6,920 bases of DNA. It comes from Elusimicrobiota bacterium. GTDB lineage: Bacteria; Elusimicrobiota; Elusimicrobia; UBA1565; UBA9628. The notes below the pieces were generated by a model, which saw only the letters and a list, made by a program, of their open reading frames with translations, did no database searches and had not been told where the DNA came from. Shown here one piece after another: positions 1-5,931 of the stretch (positions within the stretch are counted from its first letter, which is position 1; every line of letters starts with the position of its first letter). The stretch spans positions 1 through 6,920 of the forward strand of contig JAGWJU010000063.1 of assembly GCA_028865585.1 (NCBI GenBank). Reading direction: 5' to 3'. The position numbers and the translations under genes are program-made.

Positions 1-269
1 GGCGAACGCGCCGGGAATCGTTCTGGCCGTCCCTCTGGACGCTGCCAGCTTTTCGCTATCCTGCCGCGGCCCTGGCCGCGTGCTTTGCCGCGCTGCTCGT
101 CGTTTACGCGGTCGGACGGAGGGACCGCGGCCCCAGCATTTCCCTCAACGCGATGCTCGTCGCGCACGAGGAGTACGCCCTAAGCCGTCCCCTGGCTCCC
201 GCGGACATCATCTATTCGCGCTTGCCGGAACAGATTGAGTCGTCCGGAGAAAATCCCCATGATTTGTAA
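1..269 (+). CDS. C-terminal end of a membrane anti-sigma factor-like protein (partial)
   Basis: An open frame runs in from the left edge (first full codon at 3) to a TAA at 267-269, giving 88 residues of a truncated protein. A basic, aromatic-rich stretch is followed by a hydrophobic segment at visible residues about 19-41 (YPAAALAACFAALLVVYAV), then Gly-Arg-Arg and a polar tail of about 45 residues. This fits one transmembrane helix. The tail contains LNAMLVAHEEYALSRPL, reminiscent of the periplasmic end of RseA/MucA-type anti-sigma factors, where a segment with a conserved His-Glu often follows the membrane helix. The downstream neighbour is RseB-like, the usual partner of RseA, which is the main support. 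The cytoplasmic sigma-binding part lies outside the window, so identity is inferred. It could also be another single-pass membrane protein. Confidence 0.6.
   Translation, partial: RTRRESFWPSLWTLPAFRYPAAALAACFAALLVVYAVGRRDRGPSISLNAMLVAHEEYALSRPLAPADIIYSRLPEQIESSGENPHDL
246..250 (+). promoter_or_regulatory. Ribosome binding site for the RseB-like gene
   Basis: GGAGA lies 8 bases before the ATG at 259, inside the end of the upstream coding region. It supports the ATG at 259 over the in-frame TTG at 235, which has no comparable purine-rich site. Confidence 0.55.
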
Positions 270-1287
270 GTTCCGGGGTGCCGGAGCCGCTGCACTTGCC
301 GCGGCTGCCGCCCTCCTCCCCCTTCTGCCGGCTTCAGGCGCCGCGGCACGGCTCAAACGCCCGGATGCCGTTGAAGCCCTGCGCCAAAGCCTCGAGGGCC
401 CCGCCGTCTCGTATCAAGGCGAAGTTAAGATCGTGAACCATTCCCGTCAAACTCGGGAACGCTCTTCCCTGGTCATGGACGTTTTTTGGGCCGGCCCTTC
501 GCGTTATCGCCGGGAAATCAGGGATACGTCCGAGAGCCTCGGACAGGTCATCGTCGCCGACGGCAAAAACGAGTGGATTTACAGCCCGAACGATAAAAAG
601 GCCTGGGAAGGGCCCCTTCCCGAAGGCTCGCGGAGCGAAATCGAATCCGAAGTTCGGCTCATTTCAGCCAATTATGACATCAAACTTTCCCCCGGGCGGC
701 GGATCGCCGGACGGCCCACATGGCTTCTCGAATTCAAATCGCGCGCCACCGGAGCGCTGGTCCGGCGGCTCTGGCTCGATCGACAGTATTGGCTGAGCCT
801 GGAAAGCGAACTTTTCCGGCCCAACCGCAAAATTGGATCGGCCATGCGCTTTACGAGCGTCTCATTCGGCCCCAAGCTCGCCGCGGATCTTTTTACGTTC
901 AAACCGCACGCGGAATGGAAAATCATTTCGCGGCTCAGCCCCGAAAGCATCGCCGGCAAGGGCGCGGGCCGCATTCTGCCCGCCTGGCTTCCCTCCGGAT
1001 ACGTCTTCGAGGGGGAAGACGCCCTGCGCGGCGGACAAAATCCCGTTTGGCATGACCGATTCTCGGACGGAATCAACATTCTTTCCTTTTTCCAATGCTC
1101 CGACGACGTCCGCCTCGATTTCGGCTCGACCGGAGCGCAACCAGTGTCGATGGCCTCGACGCACGCCAAGCTGGCGCAGACCCAGGATGGCCTTGTGCTT
1201 AGCTGGAGTCGGGGCGGACGGCGCTTCGTTCTCATCGGCCCGCTTGATTTGGAGGCTCTTGAGCGGATAGCGGAGTCCGTGCCGTGA
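259..1287 (+). CDS. RseB/MucB-like periplasmic sigma-factor regulatory protein
   Basis: The predicted protein has 342 residues. RseB/MucB proteins are periplasmic; they bind the outer part of the anti-sigma factor RseA and protect it from proteolysis until envelope damage is sensed. Residues 1-30 form a signal peptide: an Ala/Leu-rich core ending in Ala-Ala-Ala before Arg31, a likely signal peptidase I site. Residues about 35-225 read as the beta-rich, LolA-like N-terminal domain, with features such as a ..GQVIVADGKNEWIYSP.. strand pair and LWLDRQYWLSLESELF. The C-terminal domain begins near WLPSGY (243-248). It contains His265 in a WHDRFSDG segment resembling the family's H-x-x-(Y/F)-S-D-G, and ends in FVLIGPL...LERIAES, like the V-G-E/P-L...A-x-R-I-A-E-S end of RseB. 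Length is near the family's (about 320). ATG 259 was chosen for its GGAGA site; a TTG at 235 would add 8 residues. The start overlaps the upstream stop by 11 bases, implying coupled translation with the anti-sigma-like gene. Confidence 0.75.
   Translation: MICKFRGAGAAALAAAAALLPLLPASGAAARLKRPDAVEALRQSLEGPAVSYQGEVKIVNHSRQTRERSSLVMDVFWAGPSRYRREIRDTSESLGQVIVADGKNEWIYSPNDKKAWEGPLPEGSRSEIESEVRLISANYDIKLSPGRRIAGRPTWLLEFKSRATGALVRRLWLDRQYWLSLESELFRPNRKIGSAMRFTSVSFGPKLAADLFTFKPHAEWKIISRLSPESIAGKGAGRILPAWLPSGYVFEGEDALRGGQNPVWHDRFSDGINILSFFQCSDDVRLDFGSTGAQPVSMASTHAKLAQTQDGLVLSWSRGGRRFVLIGPLDLEALERIAESVP
1272..1275 (+). promoter_or_regulatory. Ribosome binding site for the RadC-like gene
   Basis: GGAG lies 8 bases before the GTG at 1284, within the end of the RseB-like coding region. 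It supports the GTG start, which overlaps the preceding stop as GTGA, over an internal ATG at 1341 that has no such site. Confidence 0.5.
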
Positions 1288-1796
1288 AGTCCGCCGCGAA
1301 ATTTTCCGGCTACGATTGCTCTGGATTTCCATATCGCGCGATGGAGCGCGATCTCATGGCCGTCATGCTTAGAGAGCGCTGGCTTAAAAAGCGCCCGCAG
1401 CCGCCCGTTCTGGATTGTCCGTGGCGCGTCGTCCAGCGCATTCCAAGCTCGATCTGCGAAAGCCGGAAGGAGCACTTCCTGGCCTTTTACCTTGACGCCC
1501 GCAACCACCTCGTCCGAGAGGAGACAGTGTCCATCGGCACCCTTTCGGCGAGCCTGGTGCACCCGCGGGAGGTGTTCTCCCCTGCCATCGCGCACGCGGC
1601 GGCCGCGCTCATCGTCGCCCACAATCATCCCTCCGGCGATTGCACCCCCTCGCCGGAAGATAAGGACGTGACCCGCCGACTCCAGGAATCGGGCGCGCTT
1701 CTGGGCATTCCTCTCCTGGATCACTTAATCGTCGCCGCAGGCGGGGATTTCTGCAGTTTCCGCGAGCGCGGGCTGCTCAAGGAGGCCGGCAAATGA
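1284..1796 (+). CDS. radC: Short RadC-type JAMM (JAB1/MPN) domain protein
   Basis: The predicted protein has 170 residues and belongs to the RadC/JAB family, whose biochemical role is still uncertain despite the old 'DNA repair' label. The metal-dependent JAMM motif is complete. Glu63 lies in KEHFLAFYLD, and His113 and His115 in AHNHPSGDCTPSPED, which also supplies Ser123 and Asp126. The family's regular core follows: ..RLQESGALLGIPLLDHLIV. Ordinary RadC is about 220-230 residues, with an N-terminal helix-hairpin-helix region of about 100 residues. Here only about 50 residues precede the JAMM core, and I see no such region. Short forms of this kind are often found on prophages and islands, but this one sits inside a tight operon. 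The GTG start overlaps the RseB-like stop (GTGA); ATG 1341 or 1356 are alternatives that would shorten the N-terminus further. The 3' end overlaps the lipoprotein start as ATGA. Confidence 0.85.
   Translation: MKSAAKFSGYDCSGFPYRAMERDLMAVMLRERWLKKRPQPPVLDCPWRVVQRIPSSICESRKEHFLAFYLDARNHLVREETVSIGTLSASLVHPREVFSPAIAHAAAALIVAHNHPSGDCTPSPEDKDVTRRLQESGALLGIPLLDHLIVAAGGDFCSFRERGLLKEAGK
1779..1785 (+). promoter_or_regulatory. Strong ribosome binding site for the TPR lipoprotein
   Basis: AAGGAGG, a near-perfect Shine-Dalgarno sequence, ends 7 bases before the ATG at 1793. It lies within the last codons of the RadC-like gene. It is the strongest such site in the plus-strand block and suggests that the lipoprotein is translated well. 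Confidence 0.75.
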
Positions 1797-2617
1797 AAAA
1801 AAAGACTCTCCTCTCCCTTGCCGGCGTCCTTTTCCTCTCGGCGTGCACCTCGTCGCATTATTATCGCGGGCGCCTTTACGAGGAGAGGGGTGAAGTCCTG
1901 CGCGCCGCGGGGCAATACGAAGAGTACATTGCCGGCGCACCCCGCGGCTCCCACGCGGAGCAGACCCGCGTGCGCCTCGGCAATATTTACGCGTCGCTGA
2001 ATCGCTGCGAGGAGGCCCGGGCTCGGTATGAGGCGGCTTTGCGCGGCAAGCCGTTGAATCAGCCATGGCTTTCGGAAGCCCGGATCGGGCTTATGAATTG
2101 TCCCGACTATTTCCCGCTGGGAAGCGACCGCCGTTGGGTCTACGGAGACAGCGCGACTTTGGGGCGCGACATGACTCTTAACTGGAAGGTCGAATCCTCC
2201 AGCTTCGGCGCCGCCGCGCAAATCCAGAGCGCGCTCTACGCCGGCAAAAGCCTCATCAAGAAAGAGCTGCTGCGCTACGTAAAGAAGGATTGGGCCGTAT
2301 GGGAACAAGACGGCTCCTCAACAATCGCAGTTCTAAGATACCCGTTCGTTCCCGGCAGGCAGTGGCGCGTCAAACTGCCTTCAGGACTATATGTATACCG
2401 CGTCGAGTCCAACGACGCCCGCGTCAAGACGGCCGCCGGTATTTTCCAAAACTGCCTCAAAGTCCGGGAGACGAATGAAAAGCTTCCCGGATCCTGGGAG
2501 TACGTCTATTACGCCCCCTCCGTCGGCCGCGTCAAGACGACCATCGGCGGCCCCGGTTACGAGAATCCCAATACGGAGCTCATCCGCTATGAAGCCAAAA
2601 GCTCCCCAATTCCCTAA
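1793..2617 (+). CDS. TPR-repeat lipoprotein with an unassigned C-terminal domain
   Basis: The predicted protein has 274 residues. Lys2-Lys4, a hydrophobic core and the lipobox Leu15-Ser-Ala-Cys18 show a lipoprotein signal peptide. Thr19 after the cysteine, rather than Asp, fits outer-membrane sorting by the enterobacterial rule, which may not hold here. Residues about 22-100 read as two to three TPR-like helical pairs, for example YYRGRLYEERGEVLRAAGQY and RVRLGNIYASLNRCEEARAR. These suggest a protein-protein docking role. From about residue 105 the protein changes to a beta-type region starting DYFPLGSDRRWVYG and ending with NCLKVRE (Cys221) and YVYYAPSVGRVKT (237-249). I recognise this as a recurrent style of hypothetical periplasmic domain but cannot name it. 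Cys72 and Cys103 could form a disulfide. The ATG overlaps the RadC stop and has a strong AAGGAGG site. The architecture is not that of BamD, which is TPR throughout. Function unknown; an envelope role is inferred. Confidence 0.8.
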   Translation: MKKKTLLSLAGVLFLSACTSSHYYRGRLYEERGEVLRAAGQYEEYIAGAPRGSHAEQTRVRLGNIYASLNRCEEARARYEAALRGKPLNQPWLSEARIGLMNCPDYFPLGSDRRWVYGDSATLGRDMTLNWKVESSSFGAAAQIQSALYAGKSLIKKELLRYVKKDWAVWEQDGSSTIAVLRYPFVPGRQWRVKLPSGLYVYRVESNDARVKTAAGIFQNCLKVRETNEKLPGSWEYVYYAPSVGRVKTTIGGPGYENPNTELIRYEAKSSPIP

Positions 2618-2633
2618 TTTCCTATAATTGCCT
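2608..2633 (+). repeat. Three AATTNCCT octamers in the gene gap
   Basis: AATTCCCT (2608-2615), AATTTCCT (2616-2623) and AATTGCCT (2626-2633) follow one another with 0 and 2 bases between them, and AAT follows again at 2634. They run from the last codons of the lipoprotein gene to the start of the nuclease gene. The AT-rich composition contrasts with the surrounding GC-rich DNA. They may form a regulator-binding site or may be a chance or relic repeat. Confidence 0.45.
2623..2628 (+). promoter_or_regulatory. Possible -10 promoter element before the nuclease gene
   Basis: A perfect TATAAT sits in the only intergenic gap of the plus-strand block. It ends 6 bases before the ATG at 2635, so transcription from it would start at or near the ATG and give a leaderless mRNA. 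No good -35 hexamer is visible 16-18 bases upstream, where the sequence is around AGCTCC. No Shine-Dalgarno sequence precedes the ATG, which would agree with leaderless translation. Confidence 0.3.
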
Positions 2634-2634
2634 A

Positions 2635-3780
2635 ATGGGAGCCAGGACTTGGAATTTGCCGCGCCCTCTTTCCCATTCTTCCATTTCCCTTTACGCCGAG
2701 TGCCCCCAGAAATACAAGTTCCGCTACATTGATCGCATTCCTGAAAAGCCCAAGCATTACTTCTCGTTCGGCTCGAGCGTGCATTCGGCTCTGGAATATT
2801 TCTACGGCGCCAAGTCGCTCCCCCCTCCTAGTCTAGACGAGGTTTTAGCCTACTACAAGGAGCACTGGATTTCCGCCGGCTACAAAAACCAGGCCCAGGA
2901 AGAACAGTACCGTGAAGACGGCGAGGAGATATTGACCCTCTTCTACCGCAAGCACGCCCCGGAGTACCACATTCCGCTGTTCGTCGAGTATCAGTTCAAC
3001 ATGGAAATCAACGGCGTGCCGGTCACCGGCAAGGTCGACCGCGTGGACCAGATGCCCGATGGACGCTTTTCCGTCATCGATTACAAAACCGGCAAGGCGT
3101 TGGCCAAGGGCCGGGCGGGAACGGACGAGCAGCTGACCATGTACCAACTGGCCTGCGAAAAACTTTTGGGAGCCGAAGTCTGCCGCCTGTCCTTCTATCA
3201 CCTCCCCAGCCTTACAGAGCAGGTTGCCGAACGCCGAAGCTCCGCCCTGGTCCACGCCCTTGAGAAAAAAATCGTCTCGACCGCGGAAGCCATTTCCAGC
3301 CAGGAATTCTCCCCGACCCCGGAAGAAAAAAAATGCTTTTGGTGCGACTACAAGCCGCTTTGCCCGGTCTACAAGCCTCAAAATACGCCGCCTCCGGCCG
3401 CCTTCGCCACCGAAGAAGACGTCTCCGCCCTTATCGACCGCTACGGCGATCTGCGCGCCCAGAGCAAGGCTCTGGAGGAAGAAGCGAACTTCCTTAAGGA
3501 TGAAATTATCGCCCTGTTCGAAAAGAAGGGCTACGTCCGGGCCTTCGGGCAAAAATACGAAGCCATCCGAACCGCAGGAGAGCGCTGGAAATTCCCGGAC
3601 AAGAAAAAATTTCTGGAACTCTTAAGAGAGCACGGTCTTTACGATCGCGTCCTGGCTCCTTCGGCGCCGAAAGTCCGGGATCTCCTTGAAGACCAAGACA
3701 TCGAGTCCGCGCTCAGGGAAAAGCTCTCGGCGCTCGCTGAGAAAGTCGAGACCTCCGAACTGAGAGTCGAGCCCCTATGA
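2635..3780 (+). CDS. PD-(D/E)XK nuclease, RecB/Cas4-like, with Fe-S cysteines
   Basis: The predicted protein has 381 residues. It is a single-domain nuclease of the RecB/AddB C-terminal or Cas4-like group, which cuts DNA with metal ions. The family motifs occur in order: SISLYAECPQKYKF (Cys23), FGSSVHSALE (His50), GKVDRVD (Asp135), VIDYKTGK (Asp149, Lys151) and QLTMY (Gln166, Tyr170). The trailing CFWCDYKPLC supplies Cys234, Cys237 and Cys243. Cys23 plus these three match the C...C-x2-C-x5-C pattern that holds a 4Fe-4S cluster in Cas4 and AddB. All catalytic residues are present. Residues about 265-381 form a charged extension with a heptad-like segment (RAQSKALEEEANFLKDE), longer than Cas4 needs. 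There is no helicase domain and no cas1/cas2 neighbour, so a CRISPR role is not supported; repair or replication-associated processing is an inference. No ribosome binding site precedes ATG 2635. A TTG at 2656 with AGGA at 2644-2647 is an alternative start that keeps every motif. The end overlaps the kinase start as ATGA. Confidence 0.85.
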   Translation: MGARTWNLPRPLSHSSISLYAECPQKYKFRYIDRIPEKPKHYFSFGSSVHSALEYFYGAKSLPPPSLDEVLAYYKEHWISAGYKNQAQEEQYREDGEEILTLFYRKHAPEYHIPLFVEYQFNMEINGVPVTGKVDRVDQMPDGRFSVIDYKTGKALAKGRAGTDEQLTMYQLACEKLLGAEVCRLSFYHLPSLTEQVAERRSSALVHALEKKIVSTAEAISSQEFSPTPEEKKCFWCDYKPLCPVYKPQNTPPPAAFATEEDVSALIDRYGDLRAQSKALEEEANFLKDEIIALFEKKGYVRAFGQKYEAIRTAGERWKFPDKKKFLELLREHGLYDRVLAPSAPKVRDLLEDQDIESALREKLSALAEKVETSELRVEPL

Positions 3781-5276
3781 AGCCGGTCATTCTCGCCCTC
3801 GATCAGGGGAGCTCCAGCTCCCGCGCCTTGGCCTTCGATGGGGCCGGCCGCGTCGCGGCGCGCGCCCAGTTTCCTCTTAAGACCGCGCGCCCCAAGCCGG
3901 GATGGGTCGAGCACGACGCCCTGGAGCTCGCCGAGACCCAGGAGCGCGCGCTCGATAAAGTGCTCTCGCTTCTCCCTCCTTCCAGGGAAATCGCGGGACT
4001 GGCGCTGGCCTGCCAGCGCTCGACCATCGTTTTATGGGATTCAAGGACGGGCAAGCCCGCCGCCCCGGCTTTGAGCTGGCAGGACGGCCGCGCCGCCGAT
4101 GACGTTTCCCCTCTGCGGAAAAATGCTGAATTCTGGCGTTGGAAAACGGGGCTCTATCCCACCCCCTACTACTCGGCCCCGAAGCTCCGCTGGCTTTTAC
4201 GGAGAAACTCCCGTGTTCGAGCGCTGGCGAAATCCGGCCATCTTTTGGCGGGCCCCGTGGGCTCCTTCATTTTATGGCGCCTGAGCGGCGGAGCCATTTT
4301 CGCGGCGGATCCGACGCTGGCGCAGCGCACGCTCCTGATGAACATCTCGTCCCTTTCTTGGGACGCGGATCTTCTTGACGCTTTCGAAATTCCCAGGAAA
4401 ATATTGCCCGACATCCTTCCCAGCGCGGGACTTTGGGGGCTCATCCACCGCCGTGGGCGCGAGATCCCGGTCCTCTCGTGCCTGGGCGATCAGCAAGCCG
4501 CGGTCGCGGGGCTGGGGGGAGGACGTCCCGGCGCCTGGATTGCCAACTACGGAACGGGAGCCTTTCTCCTCCGTAATTCGGGAAACAAGCCTCAGCTCAT
4601 TCCCGGCCTCTTGGCGTCCATCGGCTGGACTCTGGCGGGCCGCGAGACCTTTTATTTTGAGGAAGGCACCGTCAACGCGGCCGGAGCCGCGCTGGATTGG
4701 CTGTCCAGCTTCGGACTCCTTAGAGACCGAGCGGATATCGATCGGATGTGCAACGGGTCGAAGAGCGACGTTCTTGCCTTGCCCGCCATGGGCGGCCTTG
4801 GCGCGCCTCGTTGGGAGCCGCGCGCCAGAGCGGCGTTCGTCGGGCTCGATGCGCAAACCACGCCGTCGGATCTGGTCCGGGCCTGCGTCGAGGGCATCGC
4901 TTTCCTTATTTCGGACATCGCGGAAGTCATGGTTAAGGCCGGCCCTAAAGCCCCAGCCATCAGGGCCTCAGGGGGCGTTTCGCGCTCGAATTATCTAATG
5001 CAGTTCCAAGCGGATATCCTGCAGACGCCCGTTCAACGGCTCTCGCAGCCGGATGCCACGGCCTTAGGCGCGGCTTCTTTGGCTCTGGGGCGGCATGACG
5101 AGCGCTGGAGCCGGCGGCTGCAGAACGCCCCCGTCGAAAAGACCTTTTTCCCCCGGTGGCCCGCCTCCAAGGCGCGATCCGTCCGCGCGCGATGGCAAAG
5201 TTTTTTAAGCCACCAATTAGCGCTCAGCCGGACGTTTCAGTTCAGCGAATCTGCAGAACTTCGGAAACGTCCCTAA
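3777..5276 (+). CDS. FGGY-family carbohydrate kinase, glycerol kinase-like, substrate uncertain
   Basis: The predicted protein has 499 residues, matching glycerol kinase (about 500). FGGY kinases use ATP to phosphorylate sugars or polyols in the cytoplasm. The N-terminal phosphate loop is LALDQGSSSSRALAFD (Asp9, Arg16). RPKPGWVEHDALEL (38-51), GLYPTPYYSAPK (125-136) and LGDQQAAVAGLGGG (236-249, catalytic Asp238) follow glycerol kinase closely. The second half has NYGTGAFLL (257-265), GLGAPRWEP (340-348), SGGVSRSNYLMQFQADIL (398-415) and ATALGAA (427-433). In E. coli GlpK the glycerol-binding pair is Arg-Glu in the NQRETT segment. Here it is CQRSTIVLWD, so Arg81 is kept and the Glu is Ser82. 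The next segment is SWQDGR instead of VWQCRR, so glycerol is doubtful as the substrate. No glycerol facilitator or GlpD gene lies nearby. The ATG overlaps the nuclease stop (ATGA) with only a weak GAGAG site, so translation is probably coupled. The last 35 bases overlap the convergent HAD gene. Confidence 0.85.
   Translation: MKPVILALDQGSSSSRALAFDGAGRVAARAQFPLKTARPKPGWVEHDALELAETQERALDKVLSLLPPSREIAGLALACQRSTIVLWDSRTGKPAAPALSWQDGRAADDVSPLRKNAEFWRWKTGLYPTPYYSAPKLRWLLRRNSRVRALAKSGHLLAGPVGSFILWRLSGGAIFAADPTLAQRTLLMNISSLSWDADLLDAFEIPRKILPDILPSAGLWGLIHRRGREIPVLSCLGDQQAAVAGLGGGRPGAWIANYGTGAFLLRNSGNKPQLIPGLLASIGWTLAGRETFYFEEGTVNAAGAALDWLSSFGLLRDRADIDRMCNGSKSDVLALPAMGGLGAPRWEPRARAAFVGLDAQTTPSDLVRACVEGIAFLISDIAEVMVKAGPKAPAIRASGGVSRSNYLMQFQADILQTPVQRLSQPDATALGAASLALGRHDERWSRRLQNAPVEKTFFPRWPASKARSVRARWQSFLSHQLALSRTFQFSESAELRKRP
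5242..5276. other. Tail-to-tail coding overlap of the kinase and HAD genes
   Basis: The plus-strand kinase stops with TAA at 5274-5276 and the minus-strand HAD gene stops with TGA at 5244-5242, so 35 bases encode protein on both strands. No hairpin followed by a T-run was found for either direction. The only T-run (5211-5216, TTTTTT on plus) is separated from a GCGCG/CGCGC stem by about 10 bases, so it is a poor terminator. Confidence 0.85.
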
Positions 5277-5931
5277 CGCTGGCAATCTCCGCGTCCGCCG
5301 CGGAAAAATCCTGATCCTCGTTGGCGCCGTTGCGCAGAGCCAAGCAGAAAAGCCCCGCGCTCTTGGCGGCCAGCACGCCCACCCGCGAGTCCTCCACGGC
5401 CGCGCAGGAGTCGGGCTCGAAGCCCAGGCGCGAACATGCGGCAAGATAGCTGTCCGGCAGCGGTTTGGTGCGCCCCCCCACGTCATCGGCGCTGACCACG
5501 GCGTCAAACCAGCCGGCCAGCTCAAATCGCTCAAGAACCATGGAAATCCAATCGCGCGGCGAGGAAGATGCGATGCCCAAAGGCCGGCCGCTTTTCTTCA
5601 CGTTTTCGAAGGTCTGAAGAAGCCCCTCGGCCAAGGTCACCCGGTTTTTATAAATCGCTTCGGCCAGCCGGCCGCAGTCTCGCAGGAAGGACTCCCGGCT
5701 TTCGGTCAAGCCATACGCTTCATTTAGAAAATCATACAGAGCGGCGGGGCTAAGGCCGGTGACGCGTTGATAATCTTCAGGCCGCCATTTCGGCACGCGA
5801 TGAAGCAGAAACTCCTTCTCTGCCAGTTTCCACTGCAGTTCGCTGTCCACCATCACGCCGTCCATATCGAAAACGACCGCGCAAATTCGCGGCGCGCTTT
5901 TGCGCGGCTTGGGGGCGGCCTGGTTCGGCAT
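5242..5931 (-). CDS. HAD-superfamily hydrolase, beta-phosphoglucomutase/phosphatase type
   Basis: The predicted protein has 229 residues. It is a cytoplasmic HAD subfamily IA enzyme (beta-phosphoglucomutase or sugar-phosphate phosphatase type), working through an aspartyl-phosphate intermediate with Mg. Motif I is FDMDGVMVDSE, with nucleophile Asp22 and acid/base Asp24. Residues about 30-105 form the helical cap typical of this group. Motif II is IASSSPRDW (Ser122), motif III is the lysine of GGRTKPLPDSYL (Lys156), and motif IV is AVEDSRVGV (Glu180-Asp181). Length is usual (210-240), with a 15-residue Lys/Arg/Pro-rich lead before the first strand. The exact substrate cannot be read from sequence; a hexose phosphate, 2-deoxyglucose-6-phosphate or similar is possible. 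Its ATG shares one base with the upstream ABC transporter stop (TGATG), without a clear ribosome binding site, so translation is likely coupled. The stop lies inside the oppositely directed kinase gene. Confidence 0.88.
   Translation of the reverse strand: MPNQAAPKPRKSAPRICAVVFDMDGVMVDSELQWKLAEKEFLLHRVPKWRPEDYQRVTGLSPAALYDFLNEAYGLTESRESFLRDCGRLAEAIYKNRVTLAEGLLQTFENVKKSGRPLGIASSSPRDWISMVLERFELAGWFDAVVSADDVGGRTKPLPDSYLAACSRLGFEPDSCAAVEDSRVGVLAAKSAGLFCLALRNGANEDQDFSAADAEIASVRDVSEVLQIR

Noticed and set aside
672..1724. A 350-codon open frame on the minus strand across the RseB-like and RadC genes.
   Set aside because: Its length equals a real gene, but the product is an Arg/Ser/Pro-rich string without recognisable motifs. 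It lies opposite two well-supported genes and is what GC-rich DNA produces by chance.
1284..1796. RadC as a sign of a prophage or genomic island.
   Set aside because: Short RadC forms occur on mobile elements, but here there are no integrase, attachment repeats or phage genes, and the gene overlaps its neighbours on both sides.
1793..1803. The A-rich run after the lipoprotein ATG as a programmed slippage site.
   Set aside because: ATG-AAA-AAA-AAG is an ordinary Lys-rich signal-peptide start, and no alternative frame product follows.
2845..3552. A 235-codon minus-strand open frame opposite the nuclease gene.
   Set aside because: The product shows no domain, only Phe/Val/Gly-rich runs arising as the complement of Lys/Glu codons; the plus-strand nuclease is fully supported.
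2635..3552. A CRISPR Cas4 call for the nuclease.
   Set aside because: There is no repeat array or cas1/cas2 gene in the window, and the protein is about twice the size of typical Cas4.
4272..4856. A 194-codon minus-strand open frame inside the sugar kinase gene.
   Set aside because: It is a low-complexity, Arg/Gly-rich product with no domain signal; it is the antisense shadow of strongly conserved kinase motifs.
5165..5216. A possible intrinsic terminator for the kinase: a GCGCG/CGCGC stem and a later TTTTTT.
   Set aside because: The T-run starts about 10 bases after the stem and everything lies inside the coding region.
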